Below, in pieces: positions 9,340 through 19,038 of a stretch of 64,000 nucleotides of DNA. Source of the DNA: Stenotrophomonas sp. ISL-67 (GTDB lineage: Bacteria > Pseudomonadota > Gammaproteobacteria > Xanthomonadales > Xanthomonadaceae); contig NZ_JAGGRL010000001.1 of assembly GCF_018612915.1 (NCBI RefSeq), positions 186,001 through 250,000 on the forward strand, written 5' to 3'. Position 1 is the stretch's first letter, and each line of letters begins with the position of its first letter. The translations under genes were made by a program, and so were the position numbers. Under the pieces are notes generated by a model that had not been told where the DNA came from, searched no databases, and saw only the letters and a program-made list of their open reading frames with translations.

Positions 9340-11943
9340 ATGTCAGCTTCCCCCCTTGTCGATCGCTGGATCGTACTGAAGTTCGGCGGCACCTCCGTGT
9401 CGCGCCGTCACCGCTGGGACACGATCGGGAAGCTGGCGAAAAAACGTGCGGAAGAAACCGGCGCGCGCGTGCTGGTGGTGGTGTCGGCCCTGTCGGGGGT
9501 GACCAATGAACTGACCGCGATCGCCGATGGCGCCACCGACAGCCGCGCCCGCGTGGATGCGCTGGTGGCGCGCCACCGCGGGTTCCTGGCCGAGCTTTCG
9601 CTCGACGCCGGCGCGCTGGATGTGCGCCTGGCCGCGCTGCAGGGGCTGCTGGATGACCCGCGCGCCGCGGCGCGCCCGCTGGAATGGCAGGCCGATGTGC
9701 TGGGCCAGGGCGAACTGCTGTCCTCCACCCTCGGCGCGGCCTACCTGCATGCCAGCGGCCTGGATTTCGGCTGGATGGATGCACGCGAATGGCTGCAGGC
9801 GCTGCCGCCACAGCCCAACCAGAGCGACTGGTCGCAGCGCCTGTCGGTCAACTGCCAGTGGCGTTCGGACGCCGAGTGGGCCGCCGGCTTCCGCGCCCAG
9901 CCGACCCGGATGCTGATCACCCAGGGCTTCATCTCGCGCCACGCCGATGGCGGCACCGCCATCCTCGGCCGCGGCGGCTCGGACACTTCGGCCGCCTACT
10001 TCGGCGCGCTGCTGGGGGCCAGCCGTGTGGAAATCTGGACCGACGTGCCGGGCATGTTCAGCGCCAACCCCAAGGATGTGCCCGACGCGCGCCTGCTGAC
10101 CCGCCTGGACTATTACGAAGCGCAGGAAATCGCCACCACCGGCGCCAAGGTGCTGCACCCGCGCTCGATCAAGCCGTGCCGCGATGCGGGCGTGCCGATG
10201 GCGATCCTGGACACCGAACGCCCCGAATTGCCGGGCACCAGCATCGACGGCAACGCCGCACCGGTGCCGGGCGTGAAGGCGATCAGCCGCCGCAACGGCA
10301 TCGTGCTGGTGTCGATGGAAGGCATCGGCATGTGGCAGCAGGTCGGCTTCCTGGCCGATGTGTTCGGGCTGTTCAAGAAGCACGGGCTGTCGGTGGACCT
10401 GATCGGTTCGGCCGAAACCAACGTCACCGTGTCGCTGGATCCGTCCGAGAACCTGGTCAATACCGATGTGCTGGCCGCGCTGTCGGCCGACCTGTCGCAG
10501 ATCTGCAAGGTCAAGATCATCGTGCCGTGCGCGGCGATCACCCTGGTCGGGCGTGGCATGCGTTCGCTGCTGCACAAACTTTCGGACGTGTGGGCGACCT
10601 TCGGCCGCGAGCGCGTGCACATGATTTCGCAGTCGTCCAACGACCTCAACCTGACCTTCGTCATCGATGAAGCCGACGCCGATGGCCTGCTGCCGATCCT
10701 GCACGCCGAGCTGATCGACAGCGGTGCGATGCCGGTGGAAGAGGGCGAGGTGTTCGGCCCGCGCTGGCGCGAAATCGCCGGCACGGTCCGCCCGCGCGAG
10801 ACCGCCTGGTGGCGCGGCCAGCGTGAGCACCTGCTGCACCTGGCCCAGGCCGGCACGCCGCGCTACGTGTACAACCTGGCCACGGTGCGTGCCCGCGCCC
10901 GCGCGCTGGCCGCGATCAAGCCGATCGACCAGCGGTATTACGCCATCAAGGCCAACAGCCACCCCGCGATCCTGGAGTTGCTGGAGCTGGAAGGCTTCGG
11001 CCTGGAATGCGTGTCGCATGGCGAACTCAAGCACGTGTTCAACGTGCTGCCGACGCTGTCGCCGCGGCGGGTGCTGTTCACCCCCAGCTTCGCGCCGCGT
11101 ACCGAATATGAAGCGGCGTTCGCGCTGGGCGTGACGGTCACCGTGGACAACGTGGAAGCCCTGCAGCGCTGGCCGGACCTGTTCCGCAACCGCGAACTGT
11201 GGCTGCGCGTGGATCTGGGCCGCGGCGAAGGCCACCATGCCAAGGTCCGCACCGGTGGCAAGGACTCCAAGTTCGGCCTGCCGATCGCCCGCGTGGACGA
11301 GTTCGTGCGCCTGGCCGAAGCGCTGGGTACCCGCGTGGTCGGCCTGCATGCGCACCTGGGCAGCGGCGTGGAAACGGCGCAGCACTGGCGGCTGATGTGC
11401 GATGAACTGGCCGGTTTCGCGCGCCGGATCGGCAGCGTGGAAACCATCGATATCGGGGGGGGATTGCCGATTCCGTACAGTGCCGACGACGAGCCGTTCG
11501 ACCTGGACGCCTGGGCCGTGGGCCTGGCCGAGGTCAAGGCGGTACACCCGGCGTTCCGCCTGGCGATCGAACCGGGCCGTTACCTGGTGGCCGAATCGGG
11601 CGTGCTGCTCACCACCGCCACCCAGGTGGTGGAGAAGGATGGCATCCGTCGCGTGGGCCTGGATGCGGGCATGCACACGCTGATGCGCCCGGCGCTGTAT
11701 GACGCCTGGCATGACATCGAGAATCTCAGCCGCCTGGGCGGATATTCCGAGGCATTGTTCGATGTGGTCGGGCCGATCTGCGAATCCAGCGATGTGTTCG
11801 GCAAGCGCCGCCGCCTGCCGGTATCCACCGCGCCCGACGACGTGATGCTGATCGCCGATGCCGGCGCCTACGGCTACGTCATGGCCAATACCTACAACCA
11901 GCGCGAGCTGCCGCGCGAGGACGTCATCGACGATGTGCCCTGA
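9340..11943 (+). CDS. lysA: Bifunctional aspartate kinase / diaminopimelate decarboxylase
   Basis: 867 residues joining the first and last enzymes of lysine synthesis. Residues 1 to about 290 are aspartokinase (VLKFGGTSVS at the start; LITQGFISRHADGGTAILGRGGSDTSA), about 300-450 are regulatory ACT domains, and about 465-867 are PLP-dependent diaminopimelate decarboxylase with the PLP lysine near 537 (YYAIKANSH), glycine loop DIGGGLPIPYS and CESSDVFGKRR. The fusion is characteristic of Xanthomonadaceae. The start is ATG 9340, where homology begins; no clear Shine-Dalgarno. A TAGAAT -10-like box is at 9275-9280. Feedback by lysine through the ACT domains is expected but not shown. Confidence 0.95.
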   Translation: MSASPLVDRWIVLKFGGTSVSRRHRWDTIGKLAKKRAEETGARVLVVVSALSGVTNELTAIADGATDSRARVDALVARHRGFLAELSLDAGALDVRLAALQGLLDDPRAAARPLEWQADVLGQGELLSSTLGAAYLHASGLDFGWMDAREWLQALPPQPNQSDWSQRLSVNCQWRSDAEWAAGFRAQPTRMLITQGFISRHADGGTAILGRGGSDTSAAYFGALLGASRVEIWTDVPGMFSANPKDVPDARLLTRLDYYEAQEIATTGAKVLHPRSIKPCRDAGVPMAILDTERPELPGTSIDGNAAPVPGVKAISRRNGIVLVSMEGIGMWQQVGFLADVFGLFKKHGLSVDLIGSAETNVTVSLDPSENLVNTDVLAALSADLSQICKVKIIVPCAAITLVGRGMRSLLHKLSDVWATFGRERVHMISQSSNDLNLTFVIDEADADGLLPILHAELIDSGAMPVEEGEVFGPRWREIAGTVRPRETAWWRGQREHLLHLAQAGTPRYVYNLATVRARARALAAIKPIDQRYYAIKANSHPAILELLELEGFGLECVSHGELKHVFNVLPTLSPRRVLFTPSFAPRTEYEAAFALGVTVTVDNVEALQRWPDLFRNRELWLRVDLGRGEGHHAKVRTGGKDSKFGLPIARVDEFVRLAEALGTRVVGLHAHLGSGVETAQHWRLMCDELAGFARRIGSVETIDIGGGLPIPYSADDEPFDLDAWAVGLAEVKAVHPAFRLAIEPGRYLVAESGVLLTTATQVVEKDGIRRVGLDAGMHTLMRPALYDAWHDIENLSRLGGYSEALFDVVGPICESSDVFGKRRRLPVSTAPDDVMLIADAGAYGYVMANTYNQRELPREDVIDDVP

Positions 11944-11984
11944 GCGCCTCCCGTTGGTTCCCTTATTGCCTCACCGGACACCCC

Positions 11985-13337
11985 ATGACTGCTTTCGATA
12001 AACACCAGGTTGCCTGCTTCCGCTTCGTCCGCTGCGACTTCGCCGCGGATACCGGCGTGGCGCAGCTGGTCTACGCCTTCGACAACGGCCCGGAGCTGGT
12101 CGAGACGGTCAGCATTCCCGGCGCGCCGTTCGTGCTGGACGACGCCCGCGCCGACGCCGTGCAGCGGGCGCTGCGCCTGCTGCACCTGTTCGCCGGCGTC
12201 AGCTATTACAAGGCCGCCGTGCCGGAGCAGGTGCGGATCGACAGCTACAGCATCGATGCCGACACCGCTGCGCTGGTGGAAACGGTGTACCTCAACGGGC
12301 TGGGCGAATTTGCCTACCGCAACGGGCTGAACCTGCGCGGGCGGTTCCGCCTGCCGGTGGAAGGCGAGGCGGTCAAGGCGGCAGCCGTGGACCTGCGCGG
12401 GCACGCGCTGGTGGCCATCGGCGGCGGCAAGGATTCGCTGGTCAGCATTGAAGCGCTGCGCACGCTGGGCATCGCCGAAACGGTGACCTGGATCGGTGGC
12501 TCGCAGCTGATCCGCGCCTGCGCCGAGCGTACCGGCCTGCCGATGCTCAACATCGGCCGTACCCTGGCCCCGGAGTTGTTCGAGCTCAACCGCCAGGGCG
12601 CGTGGAACGGGCATATCCCGGTCACCGCGGTGAACTCGGCGATCATGGTGCTGGCCGCGCTGCTGCAGGGCGTGGACCAGGTGGTGTTCTCCAACGAGCG
12701 CTCGGCCAGCTACGGCAGCCAGATTCCGGGCACCGGTGAAGTGAACCACCAGTGGTCCAAGGGCTGGGCCTTCGAGCAGGCCTTCGGCGAACACCTTGAG
12801 AAGCATGTGGCGGCGGATCTGCAGTACTACTCCCTGCTGCGCCCGCTGTCGGAGCTGGCGGTGGCACGCCAGTTCGCCAAAACCGATTTCTACGACGCGC
12901 ATTTCTCCAGCTGCAACCGCAACTTCCACATCCTGGGCGAGCGCCCGGTGAACCGCTGGTGCGGCGTCTGCCCGAAGTGCCACTTCGTGTTCCTGGCCCT
13001 GGCGCCGTTCATGCCCAAGACCCGGCTGGTGCGCATCTTCGGCCGCAACCTGCTGGACGACCTGGAACAGGCCGGTGGCTTCGACGCGCTGCTGGAATTC
13101 CAGGACCACAAACCGTTCGAATGCGTGGGCGAAGGCCGCGAATCGCGTGCGGCCATGGCGACCCTGGCCACGCGCCCGGAATGGAACGAAGACGCGCTGG
13201 TGAAGCGCTTCATCCAGGAGATCCAGCCGCAGCTGGACGGCGCCGAGCTGCAGATCGACCCGTTGCTGGTGCTGGAAGGCGAGCACCGCATTCCGGCGGC
13301 GATCTGGGAGCGCCTGCGTGCGAATTTCGCAGCTTGA
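11985..13337 (+). CDS. murL: UDP-MurNAc-L-Ala-L-Glu epimerase MurL
   Basis: 450 residues. MurL inverts the terminal L-Glu of UDP-MurNAc-L-Ala-L-Glu to D-Glu in an ATP-dependent reaction, replacing the usual MurI/MurD order. Support: family-like N-terminus ([13 protein letters not shown]), a PP-loop-like nucleotide site [30 protein letters not shown], and a Cys-rich segment [20 protein letters not shown] near residue 325. The partner murD2 overlaps it by 20 bases, the pairing known from Xanthomonas. It is cytoplasmic, in the peptidoglycan precursor pathway. Confidence 0.93.
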   Translation: MTAFDKHQVACFRFVRCDFAADTGVAQLVYAFDNGPELVETVSIPGAPFVLDDARADAVQRALRLLHLFAGVSYYKAAVPEQVRIDSYSIDADTAALVETVYLNGLGEFAYRNGLNLRGRFRLPVEGEAVKAAAVDLRGHALVAIGGGKDSLVSIEALRTLGIAETVTWIGGSQLIRACAERTGLPMLNIGRTLAPELFELNRQGAWNGHIPVTAVNSAIMVLAALLQGVDQVVFSNERSASYGSQIPGTGEVNHQWSKGWAFEQAFGEHLEKHVAADLQYYSLLRPLSELAVARQFAKTDFYDAHFSSCNRNFHILGERPVNRWCGVCPKCHFVFLALAPFMPKTRLVRIFGRNLLDDLEQAGGFDALLEFQDHKPFECVGEGRESRAAMATLATRPEWNEDALVKRFIQEIQPQLDGAELQIDPLLVLEGEHRIPAAIWERLRANFAA

Positions 13338-14727
13338 AGGCAAGCGTGTAGCGCTGTGGGGCTGGGGGCGTGAGGGGCGTGCGGCGTTCGCCGTGCTCAG
13401 CCAGCGCCTGCCCGCGTTGCCGCTGACCCTGTTCTGCCCCGAGGCCGAGGCTGCCGTGGCGCGTGCCGAGGCCGGCAGTGCGCTGCAGGTGCGTTCAGAT
13501 GTCACTGGCGATGCGCTGGCCGCGTTCGAGGTGGTGATCAAGTCGCCGGGCATCAGCCCTTATGGCGAGGCGGCCGTTGCGGCGGCCGGGCGCGGCACGC
13601 AGTTCATCGGCGGCACCTCGCTGTGGTTTGCCGAACATGCCGATGCCGAGGGCACCGTGCGCGACACCGTGTGCGTGACCGGCACCAAGGGCAAGAGCAC
13701 CACCACTTCGCTGTTGGCCCACCTGCTGCGCGCCTCGGGTGCGCGCACCGCGCTGGTCGGCAACATCGGCCTGCCGCTGCTGGAAGTGCTGGATCCGCAG
13801 CCCGCGCCGGCGTACTGGGCGGTGGAGCTGTCCAGCTACCAGACCGGCGAGGTGGCCCGCAGCGGCGCGCACCCGCAGGTGGCGGTGGTGCTGAACCTGT
13901 TCCCTGAACATCTGGATTGGCACGGCAGCGAAGCGCGCTATATCGAAGACAAGCTGGCGCTGGTGACCGGCGCGGCACCGCGCATCGCGGTGCTCAACGC
14001 GGCCGATCCGCACCTGGCCGCGCTGACCCTGCCGGACAGCGAGGGGGTGTGGTTCAACCAGCCCGACGGCTGGCATATGCGCGGGGAGTGGGTGTATCGC
14101 GGCGGGCAGGCGGTATTCGACACGGCCCATACGCCGCTGCCGGGCCGGCACAACCGCGGCAACCTGTGCGCGGTGCTGGCGGCGGTGGAAGCGCTGGGCC
14201 TGGACGCGGTGGCATTGGCCCCGGCGGTGCAGGAGTTCCGCCCGTTGCCGAATCGGTTGCAGACCATCGGTTCGCGCGGCGGCGTGCGCTTCGTCAACGA
14301 TTCGATCAGCACCACGCCCCATGCGAGCCTGGCCGCGCTGGAGTGTTTCGCCGGCCAGCGCATCGCGCTGCTGGTGGGCGGGCATGACCGTGGGCTGGAC
14401 TGGCAGGATTTCGTTCAGCACATGGCGCACGACGTGCCGCCGGTGCAGATCGTCACCATGGGCGCGAATGGCCCGCGCATTCATGCGCTGCTGCAGCCGC
14501 TGGCGGATGCCGGGCGATTTGGGCTGCAGGCGGCGGCGGATCTGGATGAAGCGGTGCGCCTGGCCTGTGCCGCGCTGGGCGCGCAGGGCGGGGTGGTGTT
14601 GATGTCGCCGGGGGCACCGAGCTACGGCGTTTACCGCGATTACGTCGCCCGCGGCCGGCATTTCGCTGAACTGGCCGGGTTCGATCCGGACCAGATCACC
14701 GCGATTCCCGGCATCGGCATCGCCTGA
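13318..14727 (+). CDS. murD2: UDP-MurNAc-L-alanine:L-glutamate ligase MurD2
   Basis: 469-residue Mur ligase. GTG start at 13318 inside the end of murL (20-base overlap, coupled translation). The P-loop [19 protein letters not shown] lies near residues 120-138; the central domain has [13 protein letters not shown] and the C-terminal domain [15 protein letters not shown] and [12 protein letters not shown]. It resembles MurD but, with murL, is expected to add L-glutamate, which MurL then epimerises. MurD substrate specificity cannot be read from sequence alone; the assignment rests on the linkage. Confidence 0.9.
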   Translation: MRISQLEGKRVALWGWGREGRAAFAVLSQRLPALPLTLFCPEAEAAVARAEAGSALQVRSDVTGDALAAFEVVIKSPGISPYGEAAVAAAGRGTQFIGGTSLWFAEHADAEGTVRDTVCVTGTKGKSTTTSLLAHLLRASGARTALVGNIGLPLLEVLDPQPAPAYWAVELSSYQTGEVARSGAHPQVAVVLNLFPEHLDWHGSEARYIEDKLALVTGAAPRIAVLNAADPHLAALTLPDSEGVWFNQPDGWHMRGEWVYRGGQAVFDTAHTPLPGRHNRGNLCAVLAAVEALGLDAVALAPAVQEFRPLPNRLQTIGSRGGVRFVNDSISTTPHASLAALECFAGQRIALLVGGHDRGLDWQDFVQHMAHDVPPVQIVTMGANGPRIHALLQPLADAGRFGLQAAADLDEAVRLACAALGAQGGVVLMSPGAPSYGVYRDYVARGRHFAELAGFDPDQITAIPGIGIA

Positions 14728-14765
14728 CCCATTGGACACGCATGGCGGTTCGTGGACGTGTCCGG

Positions 14766-14840
14766 CATGGCTTTGACACGCCATGCGTGTCAAAGCCATG
14801 ATCCTGCGCACGTACACGAGCCATGCGTGTCAAAGCCACG
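14766..14840. repeat. Long-stem palindrome and partial copy (REP-like)
   Basis: A perfect inverted repeat with 15-base arms, CATGGCTTTGACACG and its complement (14766-14780 and 14786-14800), around a 5-base loop. Part of it (GCCATGCGTGTCAAAGCC) is repeated directly at 14820-14837. A degenerate GACACGC copy precedes it at 14733. It probably belongs to the GACACGCC REP class and sits between murD2 and the next gene. Confidence 0.75.
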
Positions 14841-14931
14841 CCGAACACGCCCGCGCACCGCCATCCGCCGGGCCCCCACGGCATCACATACCCTGTGCTT
14901 ACATAAGGCCTCTTTCCGAAGGAGCAGGCGC

Positions 14932-15726
14932 ATGAAGCAGCAATGGCAGTGGGGTGCGGCACTGGTGCTGGGCATGACGGCGTTGCCGGCGCTGGCCGCG
15001 ATGCAGGCCAAACCGGTCGAATGGAAGCACGACGGCACCACCTTCAGTGGCGTGCTGGTCTACGACGACGAAGACAGCGACAAGCGCCCCGGCCTGGTGA
15101 TGGTGCCGAACTGGAAGGGCGTGAACGAATCGGCCATTGCCAAGGCCAAGCAGCTGGCCGGCGACGACTACGTGGTACTGGTGGCCGATGTCTACGGCAA
15201 GGACGTGCGCCCGAAGACCGATGCCGAGGCTGGCCCGGTGGCGACCAAACTTCGGAATGACCGCCCGCTGCTGCGTGCCCGCGCGCTGAAGGCGCTTGAG
15301 GTGCTGAAGGCGCAGGCCGGCAACGCGCCGCTGGACGCCTCGAAGATCGGTGCGGTCGGCTTCTGCTTCGGCGGCACCACCGTGCTGGAACTGGCCCGCG
15401 CCGGCGCGCCGCTGGCCGGCGTGGTCAGCCTGCATGGTGGGCTGGGCTCGCCGCTGCCGGCCAAGGCCGGTGGCACGCATCCGTCGGTGCTGGTGCTCAA
15501 TGGCGCCGACGACAAAGGCGTGAGCAAGGAAGACATTGCCGGCTTCGAGCAGGAAATGAACACGGCCAAGGTCGATTGGGAGTTCACCAACTACAGCGGC
15601 GCGGTGCACTGCTTCGCCGAAGCCGACGCCAACAACCCGCCGGGCTGCCTGTACAACGAGCGGGCGGCGAAGCGGGCGTGGAAGAGCCTGGATACGTTCT
15701 TCGAGGGGTTGTTCGACAAGCGGTAA
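14932..15726 (+). CDS. Exported dienelactone hydrolase-family protein
   Basis: 264 residues. Signal peptide MKQQWQWGAALVLGMTALPALA, then an alpha/beta hydrolase fold with nucleophile Cys in GFCFGGTT, Asp in VLNGADDKG and His in GAVHCFAE, the Cys-Asp-His triad typical of dienelactone hydrolases. The ATG at 14932 follows GGAGCAGGCG. Substrate unknown; the signal peptide places it in the periplasm, unlike classical cytoplasmic chlorocatechol-pathway enzymes. Confidence 0.88.
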   Translation: MKQQWQWGAALVLGMTALPALAAMQAKPVEWKHDGTTFSGVLVYDDEDSDKRPGLVMVPNWKGVNESAIAKAKQLAGDDYVVLVADVYGKDVRPKTDAEAGPVATKLRNDRPLLRARALKALEVLKAQAGNAPLDASKIGAVGFCFGGTTVLELARAGAPLAGVVSLHGGLGSPLPAKAGGTHPSVLVLNGADDKGVSKEDIAGFEQEMNTAKVDWEFTNYSGAVHCFAEADANNPPGCLYNERAAKRAWKSLDTFFEGLFDKR

Positions 15727-15743
15727 TCGGTGGCTGGGAATCG

Positions 15744-15802
15744 GTAGCGCCGGCCGTTGGCCGGCCCAGGCGGTACGTGGGCCGGCCAACGGCCGGCGCT
15801 AC
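15744..15802. repeat. Paired GTAG-headed palindromic repeat (SMAG-type REP)
   Basis: Same GTAGCGCCGGCCGTTGG unit as at 5007, with its complement ending CTAC at 15802, between convergent genes. Confidence 0.9.
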
Positions 15803-15815
15803 CGGAGGTCCCGCC

Positions 15816-16814
15816 TTAGTGCGAGCGCTGCACCGCGTAGCGGGCCAGGCCGCGCAGGGCGGCCACCGCATCGTTGTCGGCCAGGCCGTCGAGCGCGCGC
15901 TCGGCGGCATCGGCGTATTCCTCGGCGCGGCGGCGGCTGTATTCCAGCCCACCGGTGGCGTGGATGGCGGCCAGCACTTCCGGCATCGCCTCGGCCTCGC
16001 CGTTCTGGACGATGCCGCGCAGGCGCTCGCGGGTGGTGGCATCGGAATGGGCCATGGCGTGGATCAGCGGCAGGGTAGCCTTGCCCTCTGCCAGGTCGTC
16101 GCCCAGGTTCTTGCCCAGCTCATCGGCATTCGCCGAATAGTCCAGCACGTCGTCGGCGATCTGGAACGCGTAGCCCAGCTGCATGCCGTAGTCATACAGG
16201 GCCTGCTGGGTGGTCGCGTCCACGCCACTGGCCAGCGCACCCAGGCGGGTGCCGGCGGCAAACAGCACCGCGGTCTTGCGCTCGATCACCCGCAGGTAGG
16301 CCGCTTCGTCGGTATCCGGGTTGTGCACGTGCAGCAGTTGCAGCACTTCGCCTTCGGCGATGCGGTTGGTGGTGTCGGCCAGGATCTGCATGACCGGCAT
16401 GCGGTCCAGTTCGACCATCAGCTGGAAGCTGCGCGAGTACAGGAAATCGCCGACCAGCACGCTGGGGGCGTTGCCCCACAGCGCATTGGCGGTGCTGCGG
16501 CCGCGCCGCAGGCTGGATTCGTCCACCACGTCGTCGTGCAGCAGGGTCGAGGTGTGGATGAACTCGATGATCGCCGCCAGCTGGTGGTGCTCCGGGCCGG
16601 CCTGCCCAACGGCGTGGCCGGCCAGCATGACCAGCATCGGCCGCAGGCGCTTGCCGCCGGCGGAGATGATGTGGTCGGCGATCTGGTTGATCAGCACGAC
16701 ATCCGAGGACAGTCGGCGGCGAATCAGCGCATCCACGGCGGCCATGTCGGGCGCGGCGAGCGACTGGATCTGGGGCAGGCCCAGCGCGGGGCGGGTGTCT
16801 TCGGTGATGGTCAT
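15816..16814 (-). CDS. ispB: Octaprenyl diphosphate synthase
   Basis: 332-residue trans-polyprenyl synthase that makes the isoprenoid side chain of ubiquinone. First Asp-rich motif DDVVD at residues 94-98 with LRRGR after it, second motif QIADDVLDYS, and GGKRLRPM near residue 54. Size and motifs fit the long-chain (C40 class) enzymes; product length cannot be fixed from sequence. Single gene, divergent from the GH13 gene. Confidence 0.93.
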   Translation of the reverse strand: MTITEDTRPALGLPQIQSLAAPDMAAVDALIRRRLSSDVVLINQIADHIISAGGKRLRPMLVMLAGHAVGQAGPEHHQLAAIIEFIHTSTLLHDDVVDESSLRRGRSTANALWGNAPSVLVGDFLYSRSFQLMVELDRMPVMQILADTTNRIAEGEVLQLLHVHNPDTDEAAYLRVIERKTAVLFAAGTRLGALASGVDATTQQALYDYGMQLGYAFQIADDVLDYSANADELGKNLGDDLAEGKATLPLIHAMAHSDATTRERLRGIVQNGEAEAMPEVLAAIHATGGLEYSRRRAEEYADAAERALDGLADNDAVAALRGLARYAVQRSH

Positions 16815-16900
16815 GCGGTCTGACTTTCAGGCTTGGGCGGAATTATAGGCGGTGCGGACGTATTCCGCCCGCGAAGGCGTTCCGGGGGCCGGGCAGGGCG

Positions 16901-16914
16901 TGAATACGTATGCA
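16901..16914 (+). promoter_or_regulatory. Maltodextrin regulon operator, copy 1
   Basis: TGAATACGTATGCA, with palindromic core ATACGTAT and central CG as in LacI-family sites. It is 93 bases before the GH13 gene. A weak promoter can be drawn just downstream (-10 TAAGCT at 16943-16948), placing the site upstream of the -35. The identical 14-mer occurs at 21930 and 24212. Confidence 0.75.
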
Positions 16915-17007
16915 AGCGGCGCCACCGCCGAGGGCGCGCCGCTAAGCTTGTCGGGTACGTTCTGGCGCCCTGGGAGGGCGCCCTGGAAGCCCGGAGGGGG
17001 GCCCTCG

Positions 17008-18621
17008 ATGACGCAGACTCCATGGTGGCGCGGTGCCGTCATCTATCAGATTTACCCGCGCAGTTTCCTGGATGCCAACGGCGATGGCGTGGGCGACCTG
17101 CCCGGCATCATCGAGCGGCTGGACTACGTGGCTTCGCTGGGCGTGGACGCGATCTGGATTTCGCCGTTCTTCACCTCGCCGATGGCCGATTTCGGCTACG
17201 ACATCGCCGACCACCGTGATGTGGACCCGCTGTTCGGCACGCTGGCCGATTTCGACCGGCTGCTGGCCAAGGCGCATGCGCTGGGCCTGAAAGTGATGAT
17301 CGACCAGGTGTTCAGCCACACCTCGATCGAGCACGCCTGGTTCCGCGAGAGCCGCCAGGACCGCACCAATCCCAAGGCGGACTGGTACGTGTGGGCCGAC
17401 CCGCGCGAGGACGGCACCCCGCCCAACAACTGGATGTCCATCTTCGGTGGCGTGGCCTGGCAGTGGGAGCCGCGCCGCGAGCAGTATTTCCTGCACAACT
17501 TCCTGGCCGACCAGCCGGACCTGGATTTCCACAATCCGGCCGTGCAGCAGGCCACCCTGGACTACGTGCGGTTCTGGCTGGACCGCGGCGTGGATGGCTT
17601 CCGCCTGGATTCGATCAACTTCTGCTTCCACGACAGGCAACTGCGCGACAACCCGGCCAAGCCGCTGGAAAAGCGCCTGGGCCGGGGCTTCAGCACCGAC
17701 AATCCGTACGCTTACCAGTACCACTACTACAACAACACGCAGCCGGAGAACCTGCCGTTCATCGAGCGCCTGCGCGGGCTGCTGGACGAGTACCCGGGTG
17801 CGGTCAGCCTGGGTGAGATTTCCGCCGAGGATTCGCTGGCGACCACGGCCGAGTACACCGCGCCGGGCCGCCTGCACATGGGCTACAGCTTCGAGCTGCT
17901 GGTGAAGGACTACAGCGCCGCCTACATCCGCGACACCGTGTCGCGACTGGAAGCGACCATGACCGAAGGCTGGCCGTGCTGGGCGATTTCCAACCACGAC
18001 GTGGAGCGCGCGGTGACCCGCTGGGGCGGGCATCCCGCGCAGCCGCGTCTGGCGCGCCTGCTGGTGGCGGTGCTGTGCTCGCTGCGCGGCTCGATCTGCC
18101 TGTACCAGGGCGAGGAGCTGGGCCTGGGCGAGGCCGACGTGCCGTTCGAGGCGCTGCAGGACCCATACGGCATCACCTTCTGGCCGAACTTCAAGGGCCG
18201 TGATGGCTGCCGCACGCCAATGCCGTGGCTGGATGCACCGCTGGCCGGGTTCACCAGTGGTGAGCCGTGGCTGCCGATTCCGCAGGAGCACCAGGCAAGC
18301 GCGGTGGCCGTGCAGGAACATGACCCGCACTCGGTGTTGAACGCGTTCCGCCAGTTCCTGGGGTGGCGGCGGACGATGCCGACGCTGTTGCGGGGCGACA
18401 TCCGCTTCCTGGAGACGGCCGAGCCGGTGTTGATGTTCGAGCGCGTGCATGGTGGTGAGACGCTGCTGCTGGCGTTCAATCTGTCGGCCGAGGCGGTGCA
18501 GGTGGCGTTGCCGGAAGGGGAGTGGAAGGCGCTGCATGTGCCGGGGCCGGATGCGGGCACGGCCGAAGGCGCGCAGTTGCATTTGCCGGCGCAGGCGATG
18601 TATTGCGCGCGCCGCGCCTGA
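17008..18621 (+). CDS. GH13 alpha-glucosidase
   Basis: 537 residues, no signal peptide, so cytoplasmic. Begins MTQTPWWRGAVIYQIYPRSFLDANGDGVGDLPGI, the classical start of oligo-1,6-glucosidase/alpha-glucosidase enzymes. Conserved regions: nucleophile Asp in GVDGFRLDSINF, acid/base Glu in SLGEISAED, and the third Asp in ISNHDVERAV. It likely hydrolyses imported maltose or maltodextrins to glucose. The start at 17008 has a CGGAGGGGGG ribosome site. The operator 93 bases upstream groups it with the TonB receptor and glycosidases to the right. Followed by a terminator. Confidence 0.92.
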   Translation: MTQTPWWRGAVIYQIYPRSFLDANGDGVGDLPGIIERLDYVASLGVDAIWISPFFTSPMADFGYDIADHRDVDPLFGTLADFDRLLAKAHALGLKVMIDQVFSHTSIEHAWFRESRQDRTNPKADWYVWADPREDGTPPNNWMSIFGGVAWQWEPRREQYFLHNFLADQPDLDFHNPAVQQATLDYVRFWLDRGVDGFRLDSINFCFHDRQLRDNPAKPLEKRLGRGFSTDNPYAYQYHYYNNTQPENLPFIERLRGLLDEYPGAVSLGEISAEDSLATTAEYTAPGRLHMGYSFELLVKDYSAAYIRDTVSRLEATMTEGWPCWAISNHDVERAVTRWGGHPAQPRLARLLVAVLCSLRGSICLYQGEELGLGEADVPFEALQDPYGITFWPNFKGRDGCRTPMPWLDAPLAGFTSGEPWLPIPQEHQASAVAVQEHDPHSVLNAFRQFLGWRRTMPTLLRGDIRFLETAEPVLMFERVHGGETLLLAFNLSAEAVQVALPEGEWKALHVPGPDAGTAEGAQLHLPAQAMYCARRA

Positions 18622-18645
18622 TTCACGATTTCCGGTGGTGTTGAT

Positions 18646-18675
18646 GGGCGGAGCCGTGAGGTTCCGCCCTTTTTT
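18646..18675 (+). terminator. Rho-independent terminator of the GH13 gene
   Basis: Stem GGGCGGA / TCCGCCC (18646-18652 and 18663-18669), a 10-base loop, then a T6 run (18670-18675), 24 bases after the stop. Confidence 0.85.
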
Positions 18676-18732
18676 ATGGGTGACGGTAAAAGCGGGCTGC
18701 GTTTCGGGGTCATGCCCTACAGGATGTGGCCA

Positions 18733-18930
18733 CCGCTATCGGCGGTCGATCGGGATGCGACCCTACTGGCGCCGGCCGCTGTAGCCGCACGCCGACCGGG
18801 CGTCCGGGCGAACGTCGCCGCATGTCGACAGGCGCCTGGCTGATGCCCGGGCGAACGTCGCCGCATGTCGATAGGCGCCGGGTTGGTGCCCGGTAGTGTC
18901 GGATCATGATCGACCGCCGATAACCTCGCT
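18733..18930. repeat. Composite repeat: inverted outer arms around a tandem 33-base repeat
   Basis: Outer arms of about 30 bases are near-complementary: the left one contains CGGCGGTCGATCGGGATGCG and ends CCCTAC (to 18767); the right one starts GGTAGTGTCGGATC (18892) and contains GATCGACCGCCGATA. Between them a 33-base unit (18804-18836, containing GGGCGAACGTCGCCGCATGT) is repeated at 18847-18879 with one mismatch, period 43. The GTAG/CTAC ends link the arms to the REP family; the inner repeat is of another kind. No gene is seen in 18622-19038. Confidence 0.7.
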
Positions 18931-18984
18931 ACGCCCTTTAACGCATGGACGCGTGATCGAAGCGCGCTTGCGCACGTCGCCCAA

Positions 18985-19016
18985 CAAAAAACCCGCTGCT
19001 CGCGCAGCGGGTTTTC
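18985..19016 (-). terminator. Rho-independent terminator of the TonB receptor gene
   Basis: Stem ACCCGCTGC / GCAGCGGGT (18991-19012) with a 4-base loop; on the minus strand it is followed by the T-run complementary to A18985-18991. It lies 25 bases past the receptor stop and also has a short T-run on the plus side. Confidence 0.88.
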
Positions 19017-19038
19017 GTTGGTGCCTGTTACACCGGGG

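Noticed and set aside
18804..18879. CRISPR-like direct repeats
   Set aside because: Only two copies with a 10-base gap, no cas genes, and the flanks are inverted REP-like arms.
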